In this document: positions 52,305 through 63,833 of the stretch, piece by piece
Numbering within the stretch: the stretch's first letter is position 1
Layout: each line of letters starts with the position of its first letter
Assembly (NCBI GenBank): GCA_009469585.1
Contig: SSXW01000014.1
Span: forward strand, 34,003-98,002
Length of the DNA: 64,000 bases
From: Dechloromonas sp. Dech2017
Lineage (GTDB): Bacteria > Pseudomonadota > Gammaproteobacteria > Burkholderiales > Rhodocyclaceae
Direction of reading: 5' to 3'
Translations under genes and position numbers: made by a program
The notes under the pieces: model-generated
Databases searched by the model: none
The model's input: the letters and a program-made list of their open reading frames with translations, nothing else
Told to the model about the DNA's origin: nothing

Positions 52305-53417
52305 TCAGGCAAGCGTCTTCTTGACGACGGCGACCACGGTTTCCAGTTCGGCCGCGGTCATGTAGGGGAATAGCGGCAGGTTGAGCACGGTGCTGCAGTA
52401 TTCCGTAGCCCGGCCATTCGTCACCGCGGCGCGGAGATAGCCTTCGGTGCCCGGCTGCGCCGACATGGCGCCCGGGTAGATATTGCCGAACCCGATGCCT
52501 TCGGCTTTCAGGGCCGCTTCCAGCGTCCCCCGGCGCGGCGCGTCGAGATGGCAGACGTTGCAGTAGCCATTTTCAAGATAGCCGGCCGGCGCATCCATGA
52601 CGCGCAGCGGCAACCCACGCAGATGCTGACGGTAGTAGTCAGCGGACTGGCGCCGTGAGGCCAGGCGTTGTTCGATGTAATCCAGCGAGAGATTGACGAA
52701 GGCGGCCTGCAGCGAATCCATCCGCGAGTTCCAGCCGACGCTGCCGTAGCCGTAGTGTTGCGTCCGACCGTGGTTGCCGAGCTGGCGGACCTTGTCGGCG
52801 AGCGCCGCATCGTTGGTGAAGACAGCACCGCCGTCCCCGGCTGCACCAAGCACCTTGGCCGGGTAGAAGGAGGTGGTCGAGATGTAGGCGTCCCGGTAAA
52901 TCGACTTGCCGTCGAATTCGACGCCGTAACATTGGGCGCCGTCTTCGAGCAGCATGACCTTCCGGTCCTGGCACAGCTGGCGGATCGCCTTCAGCTGGGC
53001 GCTGCCCCAACCATAGAGGTGGGCCACCATCGCCGCCTTGGGTGCATGGTCGTCAATTGCCTTGGCGAAGGCTGCGAGATCGACACCACCATCGGTCATA
53101 TCGACATCGACTGTGACCGGGCTGGCGCCGACGTTCACGACGGCCTCAAAAGTCGCCCAGAAGGTGACGTCCGGCACCAGGACGACATCCCCGGCGCCCA
53201 CACCCATCGCACGCAGCGCCAGTTGCAGGGCGTCCGTGCCGTTGGCGCAGGAGACGGTATGGGAAACGCCCAGACGTTCCGACAGGCTGGCTTCCAGCTT
53301 CGCCACTTCCGGCCCGCCAATGAAACTGGCCGTCCCGCTCATCGCCGTCACCTTCTCAATCCAGCGATCCAGAAAGCCGCTCTCGAAGCGCTTCAAATCA
53401 ATAAATGGAACACCCAT
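52305..53417 (-). CDS. DegT-family PLP aminotransferase (WbpE type)
   Basis: Encodes 370 residues: VSCANGTDALQLALRAMGVGAGDVVLVPDVTFWAT, VMLLEDGAQCYGVEFDGKS and the PLP lysine in SFYPAKVLGAAGDGGAV. With the WbpD- and WbpB-like genes downstream, it fits amination of a 3-keto sugar. The ATG at 53417 (MGVPFIDLKRFES) is the family start; a longer open frame is ignored. It is the first gene after the galE terminator, so a promoter should lie in the short stretch upstream. Confidence 0.87.
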   Translation of the reverse strand: MGVPFIDLKRFESGFLDRWIEKVTAMSGTASFIGGPEVAKLEASLSERLGVSHTVSCANGTDALQLALRAMGVGAGDVVLVPDVTFWATFEAVVNVGASPVTVDVDMTDGGVDLAAFAKAIDDHAPKAAMVAHLYGWGSAQLKAIRQLCQDRKVMLLEDGAQCYGVEFDGKSIYRDAYISTTSFYPAKVLGAAGDGGAVFTNDAALADKVRQLGNHGRTQHYGYGSVGWNSRMDSLQAAFVNLSLDYIEQRLASRRQSADYYRQHLRGLPLRVMDAPAGYLENGYCNVCHLDAPRRGTLEAALKAEGIGFGNIYPGAMSAQPGTEGYLRAAVTNGRATEYCSTVLNLPLFPYMTAAELETVVAVVKKTLA

Positions 53418-53466
53418 AAGTCCTCGCTCATGCATTCAATCGAAAATGGTTTCCGGCAGGATCGCC

Positions 53467-53500
53467 AAAAAGGGCGAGGGTATCACCGATACCCTCGCCC
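53467..53500 (-). terminator. Rho-independent terminator after galE
   Basis: On the minus strand a perfect 13-base stem (GGGCGAGGGTATC with GATACCCTCGCCC) and a 3-base loop run into a T tract. It separates galE from the glycan cluster that follows. Confidence 0.88.
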
Positions 53501-53513
53501 ACATACGGCCAGA

Positions 53514-54524
53514 TTAGGCCCTCGCATACCCGGTCGGATTGGCCTTCTGCCAGCGCCAGACGTCGACGCACATCGCGTCGATTCCACGTTCGGCACGCCA
53601 ACCGAGCAAGGCTGCCGCATACGCTGGATCGGCGTAGCAGGAAGCAATATCGCCAGAACGGCGGGGGCAAAAGTCATAAGAAACGTGCTTTCCACTCGCC
53701 TTTTCGAACGACTTGATGACCTCGAGCACGCTGTACCCCGTCCCAGTTCCGAGGTTAACCGCGAAACATTGCGCTTCGTTCAGGCGTTCGAGTGCTTTCA
53801 GGTGCCCCTGCGCCAAGTCGACGACATGAATGTAATCGCGCACCCCAGTGCCGTCCGGCGTCGGGTAGTCGTTGCCCCAGACGTTCAGCTTGTCGCGCCG
53901 GCCGACGGCGACCTGGGCGACGAAGGGCATCAGGTTGTTCGGGATGCCTTGCGGGTCTTCGCCGATCAGGCCACTTTCGTGGGCGCCGACCGGGTTGAAG
54001 TAGCGCAGGATGGCGATGCGCCAGGCCGGCTCGGCCCGGTAGAGGTCGCGCAGCATGTCCTCGATGACCAGTTTGGTACGGCCGTAGGGATTGGTTGCCG
54101 ATAGCGGATGATCCTCGGTCAGCGGCAGGAACTGCGGGTCGCCGTAGACGGTGGCCGAGGAGCTGAAGACCAGGGTATTGAGGCCGCAGTTGCGCATGGC
54201 TTCGAGCAGGCGCAGGGTGCCGACGACGTTGTTGTCGTAGTAGGCCAGCGGTTGTTCGACCGATTCGCCGACCGCCTTCAGGCCGGCGAAGTGAATGACG
54301 GCGCGGCAGTCGAAGCGGCGCATGGCGGCTTCGAGGGCCGCCCGGTCGCGGATGTCGCCCTCGACCAGGTGGAGCTTGCGGCCGGTGATCGTCTCGACCC
54401 GCTTCAAGGCTTCCGGATGGCTGTTGCAGAAATTATCGAAGACCACGACATCCTGCCCTGCCTCGAGCAACTCGACGCAGGTATGCGAACCGATATACCC
54501 CGCTCCGCCCGTTACTAGAATCAT
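53514..54524 (-). CDS. galE: UDP-glucose 4-epimerase
   Basis: Encodes 336 residues. [21 protein letters not shown] at the start, [12 protein letters not shown], the YGRTK catalytic pair and [18 protein letters not shown] identify it. It interconverts UDP-glucose and UDP-galactose, supplying sugar nucleotides for the glycan genes. A terminator follows it, so it is a separate transcript from the cluster. Confidence 0.95.
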   Translation of the reverse strand: MILVTGGAGYIGSHTCVELLEAGQDVVVFDNFCNSHPEALKRVETITGRKLHLVEGDIRDRAALEAAMRRFDCRAVIHFAGLKAVGESVEQPLAYYDNNVVGTLRLLEAMRNCGLNTLVFSSSATVYGDPQFLPLTEDHPLSATNPYGRTKLVIEDMLRDLYRAEPAWRIAILRYFNPVGAHESGLIGEDPQGIPNNLMPFVAQVAVGRRDKLNVWGNDYPTPDGTGVRDYIHVVDLAQGHLKALERLNEAQCFAVNLGTGTGYSVLEVIKSFEKASGKHVSYDFCPRRSGDIASCYADPAYAAALLGWRAERGIDAMCVDVWRWQKANPTGYARA

Positions 54525-54624
54525 TTCTCGCCAATCACCTCTCGAACAAGCCTGCCATTTTACCCGGACGGCACGCGTTTCGCAGACGAAAAATGTTTCA
54601 AATCAGGTAAAAACCCGGTTCCGA

Positions 54625-55464
54625 TTATTCATCCCGGATACGCAGGAAGCTGGCGAAACGCGGCATGCCCTTGCTGGTCAGGTCGCGGAAACGGTAGGTG
54701 ACGGTGCTGCCGATGGCCGGCGGGTTGCGCCGCTGGGCATCGGAAAAACCGGTGCCGAGCAGGAATTCCCGGCCATCCGGCCGCCTTACCCGGAGGGCAC
54801 CGAGCGCCCCGGCGTGCCGCCCCTTCCCCGGTTGATGGCCGACGACGACGGCCTCGGCGTCATCCCAGGGTTTGACCTTGAGCAGCACGTCGCTACGCCC
54901 CGTTTCGTAGGGGGCGTCTGCCCGGTGCAGCATCAGTCCCTCGCCGCCCTGCCCGACGACTGCATCGAGGCGTTTTTGCAGATCGCTGCGGTCAACCGGA
55001 AAAAACTGCTCAATTTCAAATAACCAGGGCACCTTGGCCTGGCGCACCAGGCGCCTGATCTGCTCGGCGCGCTCGCTGAACGGGCCGGGGGCGCCGGGCA
55101 GTTCGAAGATCATGTAGCGCACTTCGCGCCAGGCCGCGTCGTCGGGCGTGGCGCGGCGAACGATGGCGGACAGCCGATCGAACTGGCCGCGACCCAGCCA
55201 CAATTCGCCGTCGAGCGGCCGCGCCGGCAAGCCGGCGATGAACCAGTCCGGCGCATGGATCGGCTGGCCGCTGCGGAAAGACAAGGTCCGGCCATCCCAG
55301 ACGGCCCTGACCCCATCCAGCTTTTCACTGGCCAGGTAGCGCGAGGGATCGACTTGCCCGCGATAGACGTTGGCGAGCAGGATGGCCGGCGGCTCGGCCA
55401 GCGCCGCCCATGGCGAAAGGGCCATGGCCAGGCCGAGCAGCAGCGCCCGCCACAGGCGCGACAT
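54625..55464 (-). CDS. ligE: Periplasmic ATP-dependent DNA ligase (LigE type)
   Basis: Encodes 279 residues with a signal peptide (LLLGLAMALSPWAALA). The adenylation lysine lies in SEKLDGVRAVW; DGELWLGRG, GGEGLMLHR and DVLLKVKPWDD are the later ligase motifs, and an OB-fold part ends the protein. It is a minimal secreted ATP-dependent ligase. LigE is reported mainly in competent proteobacteria, where it may seal imported or extracellular DNA. Its ATG directly follows the tyrA stop. A copy of the dispersed motif lies inside, antisense. Confidence 0.88.
   Translation of the reverse strand: MSRLWRALLLGLAMALSPWAALAEPPAILLANVYRGQVDPSRYLASEKLDGVRAVWDGRTLSFRSGQPIHAPDWFIAGLPARPLDGELWLGRGQFDRLSAIVRRATPDDAAWREVRYMIFELPGAPGPFSERAEQIRRLVRQAKVPWLFEIEQFFPVDRSDLQKRLDAVVGQGGEGLMLHRADAPYETGRSDVLLKVKPWDDAEAVVVGHQPGKGRHAGALGALRVRRPDGREFLLGTGFSDAQRRNPPAIGSTVTYRFRDLTSKGMPRFASFLRIRDE
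54984..55021 (+). repeat. Copy of the GCTGCGGTCAAC element inside ligE
   Basis: CGCTGCGGTCAAC (54984-54996) is followed by CGGAAAAAACTGCTCAATTTC and AAAT. It is antisense to ligE, where it encodes EIEQFFPVDRSD, and aligns closely with the copy at 3171. Confidence 0.7.
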
Positions 55465-56334
55465 TCAGTTTTCGCCGGCCCAGCGCCGCCGGGCCTGGCG
55501 GGCGATGTCGAAGATCTCTTCGAGCCGCTCGCCGTCGCCGCCGGCCAGCGCCACGCGCAGGTCGTCGAGCTGGGCGCGGTAGCTGTCCAGTTCGTCGAGC
55601 AGCGCCTCGCGGTTGGCGAGACAGATGTCGCGCCACATTTCCGGGTGGCTGGCGGCGATCCGCGTGAAGTCGCGGAAGCCGGAAGCGGCGAAGGTGAAGA
55701 AAAGGTCGGCGTTCTCGCGCACCGCCAGGTCGTGCACCAGCGCGTAGGACAAGAGATGCGGCAGATGGCTGACGGCGGCGAAGACGCGGTCGTGCATTTC
55801 CGGGGTCAGCTCGTAGATGTCGGCGCCGCACAGCGACCAAGCGCGCTTGATGCGGTCGAGGCGCTCGTCGTTGTTCTCCGGCAAGGGCGTCACGACAACC
55901 TTCTTGCCGCGGTAGAGATCCCCGCGCGCCGCCCCGGGCCCGCTGTTCTCGGCGCCGGCGATCGGATGGGCCGGGACGAACTTGCCGATATGTCCCTTGA
56001 AGGCGGCGCGCGCCGCGCCGACGACGTCGCCCTTGGTCGAGCCGCCGTCGGTGACGATGGTGGTCGGCCCGAGATAGGGGGCGATGCGCTCGAAGATTTC
56101 CGGCATCTGGGCCACCGGCGTCGCCACCAGCACGATGTCGGCATCGTTGATTTCGTGGGCCGGATTGATCCCGGCCCGGTCGATCACCCCCAGTTCCTGG
56201 GCGATGCGCAGCGTCGACGGCGTGCGGCCGAAACCGACCACCTCCTCGACCGCCCCGGCCTCCTTGAGGGCCAGCGCGAAGGAGCCGCCGATCAGGCCGG
56301 TGCCGAAGACGACGATCTTGCCAAACTCGGCCAT
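55465..56334 (-). CDS. tyrA: Prephenate dehydrogenase family protein
   Basis: Encodes 289 residues. The NAD loop is IVVFGTGLIGGSFALALKEAG, and ADIVLVATPVAQ and HPIAGAENSGPGAARGDLYRGKKVVVTP follow, typical of TyrA. It makes the precursor of tyrosine. It is four bases after hisC in the same direction. In related species aroA-cmk follows directly, but here ligE, galE and the glycan cluster intervene. Confidence 0.92.
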   Translation of the reverse strand: MAEFGKIVVFGTGLIGGSFALALKEAGAVEEVVGFGRTPSTLRIAQELGVIDRAGINPAHEINDADIVLVATPVAQMPEIFERIAPYLGPTTIVTDGGSTKGDVVGAARAAFKGHIGKFVPAHPIAGAENSGPGAARGDLYRGKKVVVTPLPENNDERLDRIKRAWSLCGADIYELTPEMHDRVFAAVSHLPHLLSYALVHDLAVRENADLFFTFAASGFRDFTRIAASHPEMWRDICLANREALLDELDSYRAQLDDLRVALAGGDGERLEEIFDIARQARRRWAGEN

Positions 56335-56338
56335 GGCG

Positions 56339-57427
56339 TCAGAGCGCCTGTTCGAGCGCTTCGAGGAAACGGGCGTTTTCCGGCTCGCTACCTATCGTCA
56401 CCCGCAACCACTCGGGCAGGCCGTAGCCGCCGATCGGGCGGACGATGACGCCCTGCTCCAGCAACTTGCGGTTGACCGCCGCGCCGTCGCCGGCCCGGAA
56501 GGTGACGAAGTTGCCGTAGGACGGAATGTATTCCAGCCCCTTGCTCTCCAGCCGGGCGACGATCTGGGCCATGCCGCGCCGGTTCAGTTCGTAGCTGGCG
56601 TCGACGAACTCGCTGTCGTCGAGCGCCGCGGCGGCGGCGGCCAGCGCCAGGTTGTTCACATTGAACGGCTGGCGGACGCGGTTCATCAGGTCGGCCACAT
56701 CCGCCGAAGCGAGCGCGTAGCCGACGCGCAGCCCGGCCAGGCCATAGATCTTGGAGAAGGTGCGGGTGACCACCAGGTTGGGGAACTCGGCGATCCACGC
56801 CGCCGTATCGACCCGCTCGGCCGGCGGCAGGTATTCGTTGTAGGCCTCGTCGAGGACGACGACGACATCCCGCGGCACCGTTTCGAGAAAGGCCCGCACT
56901 TCCGGGTAAGGCAGGAAATTGCCGGTCGGGTTGTTCGGGTTGGCGATCCACACGATGCGCGTATCGGGCCGGATGGCGGCGCGCATGGCGTCGAGGTCGT
57001 GGCCGTAATTTTTAGCCGGCGTGGCGATCAATTCGGCGCCGGTGGACAGCGTGGCCAGCGGATAGACGGCGAAGGCGTGTTGCGCGAAAACGGCCGAGCG
57101 GCCCGGCGCCAGGAAGACGCGGGCAACCAGGTCGAGCACGTCGTTCGAACCGTTGCCGAGCACCACCTGCTTGGGCTCGACGCCCGAGCGTCCGGCCAGC
57201 TTGGCGATCAGCTCGAACTGGTCGGGATAGCGCTCGATGCCGGCGATCGCCGCTTCGACGGCCTGCCGCGCCTTCGGGCTCATGCCCAGCGGGTTCTCGT
57301 TGGAAGCCAGCTTGACGATGCGCTCGACCGGCAGGCCCATTTCACGGGCCAGTTCGGTGATCGGCTTGCCAGGCTGGTAGGGCGAAATGGCACGGACGTA
57401 GGACAGGGCTTGTTCGGCAAGGCTCAT
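56339..57427 (-). CDS. hisC: Histidinol-phosphate / aromatic aminotransferase
   Basis: Encodes 362 residues of class I PLP aminotransferases: LASNENPLGMSPKAR, VWIANPNNPTGNFLPY and the PLP lysine in TRTFSKIYGLAGLRVGYAL. It belongs to the HisC2 type. Its place between pheA and tyrA points to an aromatic amino-acid role, besides possible histidine synthesis. Confidence 0.9.
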   Translation of the reverse strand: MSLAEQALSYVRAISPYQPGKPITELAREMGLPVERIVKLASNENPLGMSPKARQAVEAAIAGIERYPDQFELIAKLAGRSGVEPKQVVLGNGSNDVLDLVARVFLAPGRSAVFAQHAFAVYPLATLSTGAELIATPAKNYGHDLDAMRAAIRPDTRIVWIANPNNPTGNFLPYPEVRAFLETVPRDVVVVLDEAYNEYLPPAERVDTAAWIAEFPNLVVTRTFSKIYGLAGLRVGYALASADVADLMNRVRQPFNVNNLALAAAAAALDDSEFVDASYELNRRGMAQIVARLESKGLEYIPSYGNFVTFRAGDGAAVNRKLLEQGVIVRPIGGYGLPEWLRVTIGSEPENARFLEALEQAL

Positions 57428-57437
57428 GCGAGCGTCC

Positions 57438-58529
57438 TCAGTAGACGGCTACCGGGTAGGAACCCAGGGTTTTCAGATAGGCCGCCTTGCCGGCCAGCAG
57501 TTCGAGTGCCGCCTTGATCGCCGGCTCCTCGCGGTGGCCTTCGATATCGACGTAGAACACGTATTCCCACAAGGCGTTCTTGGCCGGCCGCGACTCCAGC
57601 CGGCACATCGAGACGCCAGCCGCCGACAGCGGCAACAGCAACTCGTGCAGGGCGCCGGTGCGGTTGGGGGCCGACATGATCAGCGAGGTCTTGTCGCGCC
57701 CGGAAAGGCCGGCGTCGTGCTTGCCGAGGACAAGGAAGCGGGTCGTGTTGTTCGGCTCGTCCTCGATGTTGGCAGCCAGCTTGGGCAGTTGAAAATGCTC
57801 GGCCGCCGCCTCGCCGGCAATCGCCGCCGCTCCCGCTTCGGCCGCCGCCATCTGCGCGGCCAGCGAGTTGCTGGCCACCGAGACGCGCGGCACGCCGGGC
57901 AGGTTGTGGTTCAGCCATTCGTGGCACTGGGCCAGCGATTGGGCATGCGAATAGACCTTGCTGATCTTGCCGAGGTCGCTTTCGCGGGTCAGCAGGTTCT
58001 GATGGATGCGCAGCACCACTTCGCCGCAGATTTTCAGCGGCGTCGCCAGCAGCAGGTCCATGGTCCGGCCGACGGCGCCTTCAGTCGAATTCTCGACCGG
58101 CACCACGGCATAGTGGGCGTGGCCGGATTCGACTTCGCGGAAGACATCGTCGATCGAGGCCTGCGGCAGCAGGCGGGCGGCATGGCCGAAATGCTTGGTC
58201 GCCGCCGATTCGGAAAAGGTGCCGAGCGGGCCGAGGAAGGCGATGCCGAGCGGCTGCTCGAGCGACAGGCAGGCCGACATCACTTCGCGGAAGAAGAAGG
58301 TGATGCTCTCGCCGGGCAGCGGCCCGGGATTGGTGTCCTGCAGGCGGCGCAGCACCTGCGCCTCGCGCTCCGGCCGGTAGATGTGGCCGGCCTCGCCATG
58401 TTCGGCCTTGATCTCGCCGACTTTCTGGGCGCAGCGGGCTCGGGCGTTGAGGAGGCGCAGCAGCTCGCCGTCGATGCCGTCGATTTCGGCGCGCACGCCG
58501 GCCAGGGCTTGGTGCAGATCGTCGCTCAT
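57438..58529 (-). CDS. pheA: Chorismate mutase-prephenate dehydratase
   Basis: Encodes 363 residues. A chorismate mutase domain comes first (RAEIDGIDGELLRLLNARARCAQKVGEIK), then prephenate dehydratase (IAFLGPLGTFSESAATKHFG and VVPVENSTEGAVGRTMDLL) and a C-terminal ACT domain with the ESRP motif in CRLESRPAKNALWEYVFYVD for phenylalanine feedback. It converts chorismate to phenylpyruvate. It follows serC after a gap holding a hairpin repeat. Confidence 0.95.
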   Translation of the reverse strand: MSDDLHQALAGVRAEIDGIDGELLRLLNARARCAQKVGEIKAEHGEAGHIYRPEREAQVLRRLQDTNPGPLPGESITFFFREVMSACLSLEQPLGIAFLGPLGTFSESAATKHFGHAARLLPQASIDDVFREVESGHAHYAVVPVENSTEGAVGRTMDLLLATPLKICGEVVLRIHQNLLTRESDLGKISKVYSHAQSLAQCHEWLNHNLPGVPRVSVASNSLAAQMAAAEAGAAAIAGEAAAEHFQLPKLAANIEDEPNNTTRFLVLGKHDAGLSGRDKTSLIMSAPNRTGALHELLLPLSAAGVSMCRLESRPAKNALWEYVFYVDIEGHREEPAIKAALELLAGKAAYLKTLGSYPVAVY

Positions 58530-58542
58530 CCCTTAAAACCTC

Positions 58543-58611
58543 ACCGCAGAGACGCAGAGGCACAGAGAAAACCGAAATTTTTTCATCTCCGCGTCTCTGC
58601 GTCTCTGCGGT
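58543..58611. repeat. GCAGAG hairpin repeat, copy B
   Basis: Left arm 58543-58567 begins ACCGCAGAGACGCAGAGGCA and pairs with 58587-58611 at 22 of 25 positions. It lies between serC and pheA. Its arms match copy A at 27607-27678 and lie in the same orientation. Confidence 0.85.
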
Positions 58612-58633
58612 TCAAAATATTTTTCCATGCGCA

Positions 58634-59718
58634 CTAACCGTTACGCATGGCGAAATCGTTCATGAAGCTCACCAGCGCCTGCACGGCCTCCAGCGAGACG
58701 GCGTTGTAGATCGAGGCGCGCATGCCGCCGACCGACTTGTGGCCCTTCAGCGATGCCAGGCCGGCCGCCTTCGATTCGGCGAGGAAGGCGGCGTCGAGCT
58801 CGGGATTGGCCAGCACGAAAGGCACGTTCATCGCCGAGCGGCAATCGGGATCGACCGGGTTGCAGTAGAAACCGTCCGAGCCGTCGATGGCGGCATACAA
58901 AATTCGGGCTTTTTCGGCGTTGACCGCAGCGATGCCTTGCAGGCCGCCCTGCCGCTTCAGCCACTGGAAAACCAGGCCGGCGATGTAGATGGCGTAGGTC
59001 GGCGGGGTGTTGAGCATCGAGCCGTTCTCGGCCATCACCGCGTAGTCCATGACCGTCGGGATGGTCAGCGGCGCCATGCCGAGCAGGTCGCGATGGACGA
59101 TGACCAGGGTCAGGCCGGACGGCCCGATGTTCTTCTGGGCGCCGGCGTAGATCAGGCCGAATTTCTCGACATTGACCGGCCGCGAGAGAATATGCGACGA
59201 CATGTCGGCGACCAGCGGCACGCCGGTGTCGGCGATCCGTTCGGCCGGGATCTCGACGCCGTGGATGGTTTCGTTGGTGCACACGTGCAGGTAGGCAGCA
59301 AACGGGTCGAGCTTGATCTCCTCGGCCACCGGCAGGCGGGTGAAGGCGCTGCTCTCGGTGCTCGCCGCGCAGCGGACGTTGCCGATGCGCTGGGCTTCCT
59401 TGAACGCCTTCTTCGACCACGAGCCGGTCACGATGTAGTCGGCCGAGCGGCCGGCCAGCAGGTTCATCGGGATCTGGGCAAATTGCTGCGTCGCGCCCCC
59501 CTGCAGGAAAAGCACCTTGTACTGCTCGGGGATGCCTATCAGTTCGCGCAGGTCGGCTTCGGCCTGGGCCAGGATGGACATGAACTCCTTGCCGCGATGG
59601 CTCATTTCCATGACGCTGCAGCCGGCGCCGTGCCAGTCGAGCATTTCCGCCTGCGCCTGCTGGAGCACCTCTTCGGGAAGAGCCGCCGGGCCGGCGCTGA
59701 AATTGTGGATGCGGGTCA

Positions 59719-59719
<1 letters not shown>
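58634..59719 (-). CDS. serC: Phosphoserine aminotransferase
   Basis: Encodes 361 residues. It starts MTRIHNFSAGPAALPEEVLQ, and the PLP lysine is in YAGAQKNIGPSGLTLVIV. It makes phosphoserine for serine synthesis and acts in pyridoxal phosphate synthesis. Its ATG overlaps the gyrA stop by one base, and a strong GGAGG precedes it. A copy of the dispersed motif encodes AAVNAEKARIL near residue 265. Confidence 0.95.
58896..58931 (-). repeat. Copy of the GCTGCGGTCAAC element inside serC
   Basis: On the minus strand CGCTGCGGTCAAC (58931-58919) is followed by GCCGAAAAAGCCCGAATTTTG. It is read in frame as Ala-Ala-Val-Asn. Confidence 0.65.
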
Positions 59720-62340
<2,621 letters not shown>

Positions 62341-62440
62341 GTCTCACTGACGCATCGCTGGTGCGATGCCATTTATTAGTTGAATCGGGCGTAATTTGCT
62401 ATTTTACCACGCCCGACCTACCGAACAGACGCCGTTTTTC

Positions 62441-63775
62441 ATGACAACAACACCCGAAGCCATCGACCTGCTGATCGAAGCGCGCTGGATCGCTGCCGTC
62501 GATCCTGACGTCGTCCTCGAGAACCACGCCGTCGCCGTCCGCGACGGCCGCATCGTTGCCGTCATGCCGGCCGGCGAAGCCCGCAATCGCTACCGGGCAA
62601 CCGCCCAGACCAGCCTGCCCGACCACCTGCTGATCCCCGGCCTGATCAATCTCCACACCCATGCCGCGATGAGCCTGATGCGCGGCCTGGCCGACGACCT
62701 GCCGCTGATGGACTGGCTGCAAAACCGCATCTGGCCGGCCGAGGCCGCCCACGTCTCGCCCGAGTTCGTCTATGACGGCGGTCGCCTGGCCTGCGCCGAA
62801 ATGCTCAGGGGCGGCATCACCTGCTTCAACGACATGTACTTCTACCCGGAGTCGACGGCGGCGGCTGCTGCGGAATACGGCATGCGGGCGGTGCTCGGCA
62901 TCGCCGTCCTGGAATTCCCCACCCCCTACGCCAGCGATGCCGACGACTACCTGCGCAAGGGCCTGGCCGCCCGCGACGCCTGGCGCGACCATCCGCTGAT
63001 CGACTTCTGCCTCGCCCCGCACGCCCCCTACACCGTCTCCGACGACACCTTCAAGCGCGTCCTGACCCTGTCCGAGCAACTCAACGTACCCATCCACTGC
63101 CACGTCCATGAAACGCGACAGGAAATCGAAGAGAGCCTGACGACCCTCCGGATGCGGCCGCTGCAACGCCTGCACCAGCTCGGCCTGCTCGGCCCGGGCT
63201 TCATCGGCGTGCACGCCGTGCATGTCGACGAAGATGACCTCGACCTGCTGACCCGAACAGGCGCCAGCATCGCCCACTGCCCGGCTTCCAACCTGAAGCT
63301 GGCCAGCGGCTTCGCCCCTGTGGCGAGAATGCGACAACTCGGCATCAATGTCGGCATCGGCACCGACGGCGCGGCCAGCAACAACCGCCTCGACCTGTTC
63401 AGCGAAATGCGCCTCGCCGCGCTGCTTGCCAAGGGCCTGAGCGGCGACGCCGCCGTCCTGCCGGCCGGCCAAGTCCTGCGCATGGCGACCCTCGACGCGG
63501 CCAGGGCCCTCGGCCTCGGCCACGAAATCGGCTCGATCACCGCCGGCAAGTCGGCCGACCTCTGCGCAGTCAGCCTCGCCGACATCCGGACCCGCCCCTG
63601 CTACGATCCGGTATCGCACCTCGTCCACGCCGCCGGCCGCGACCAGGTGACGCATGTCTGGGTCGCCGGAAAGTGTTGCGTGGAACACAAAACATTACCT
63701 AATCACGACCAAAATCACTTGGAATCGAGCATTGCACTATGGCAGAATAAGTTGGAATTCCGCCGTGATGCCTGA
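62441..63775 (+). CDS. MtaD-like methylthioadenosine/adenosylhomocysteine deaminase
   Basis: Encodes 444 residues of the TRZ/ATZ amidohydrolase family. Metal-binding HTHAAMSLMRG, HVHETRQE and GIGTDGAASNNRLDLF motifs are clear, with a first Glu-free N-terminal beta region. Deamination of S-adenosylhomocysteine and methylthioadenosine is the common activity; other amidohydrolase activities are possible. The ATG at 62441 (MTTTPEAIDLLIEARWI) is preferred to one 15 codons upstream. It diverges from gyrA. Confidence 0.85.
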   Translation: MTTTPEAIDLLIEARWIAAVDPDVVLENHAVAVRDGRIVAVMPAGEARNRYRATAQTSLPDHLLIPGLINLHTHAAMSLMRGLADDLPLMDWLQNRIWPAEAAHVSPEFVYDGGRLACAEMLRGGITCFNDMYFYPESTAAAAAEYGMRAVLGIAVLEFPTPYASDADDYLRKGLAARDAWRDHPLIDFCLAPHAPYTVSDDTFKRVLTLSEQLNVPIHCHVHETRQEIEESLTTLRMRPLQRLHQLGLLGPGFIGVHAVHVDEDDLDLLTRTGASIAHCPASNLKLASGFAPVARMRQLGINVGIGTDGAASNNRLDLFSEMRLAALLAKGLSGDAAVLPAGQVLRMATLDAARALGLGHEIGSITAGKSADLCAVSLADIRTRPCYDPVSHLVHAAGRDQVTHVWVAGKCCVEHKTLPNHDQNHLESSIALWQNKLEFRRDA

Positions 63776-63833
63776 TTCTTCGCTGAATTGCGGGTTATAA
63801 AGATTTCCAAATTTTCTTCAACGAGGGAAAACA

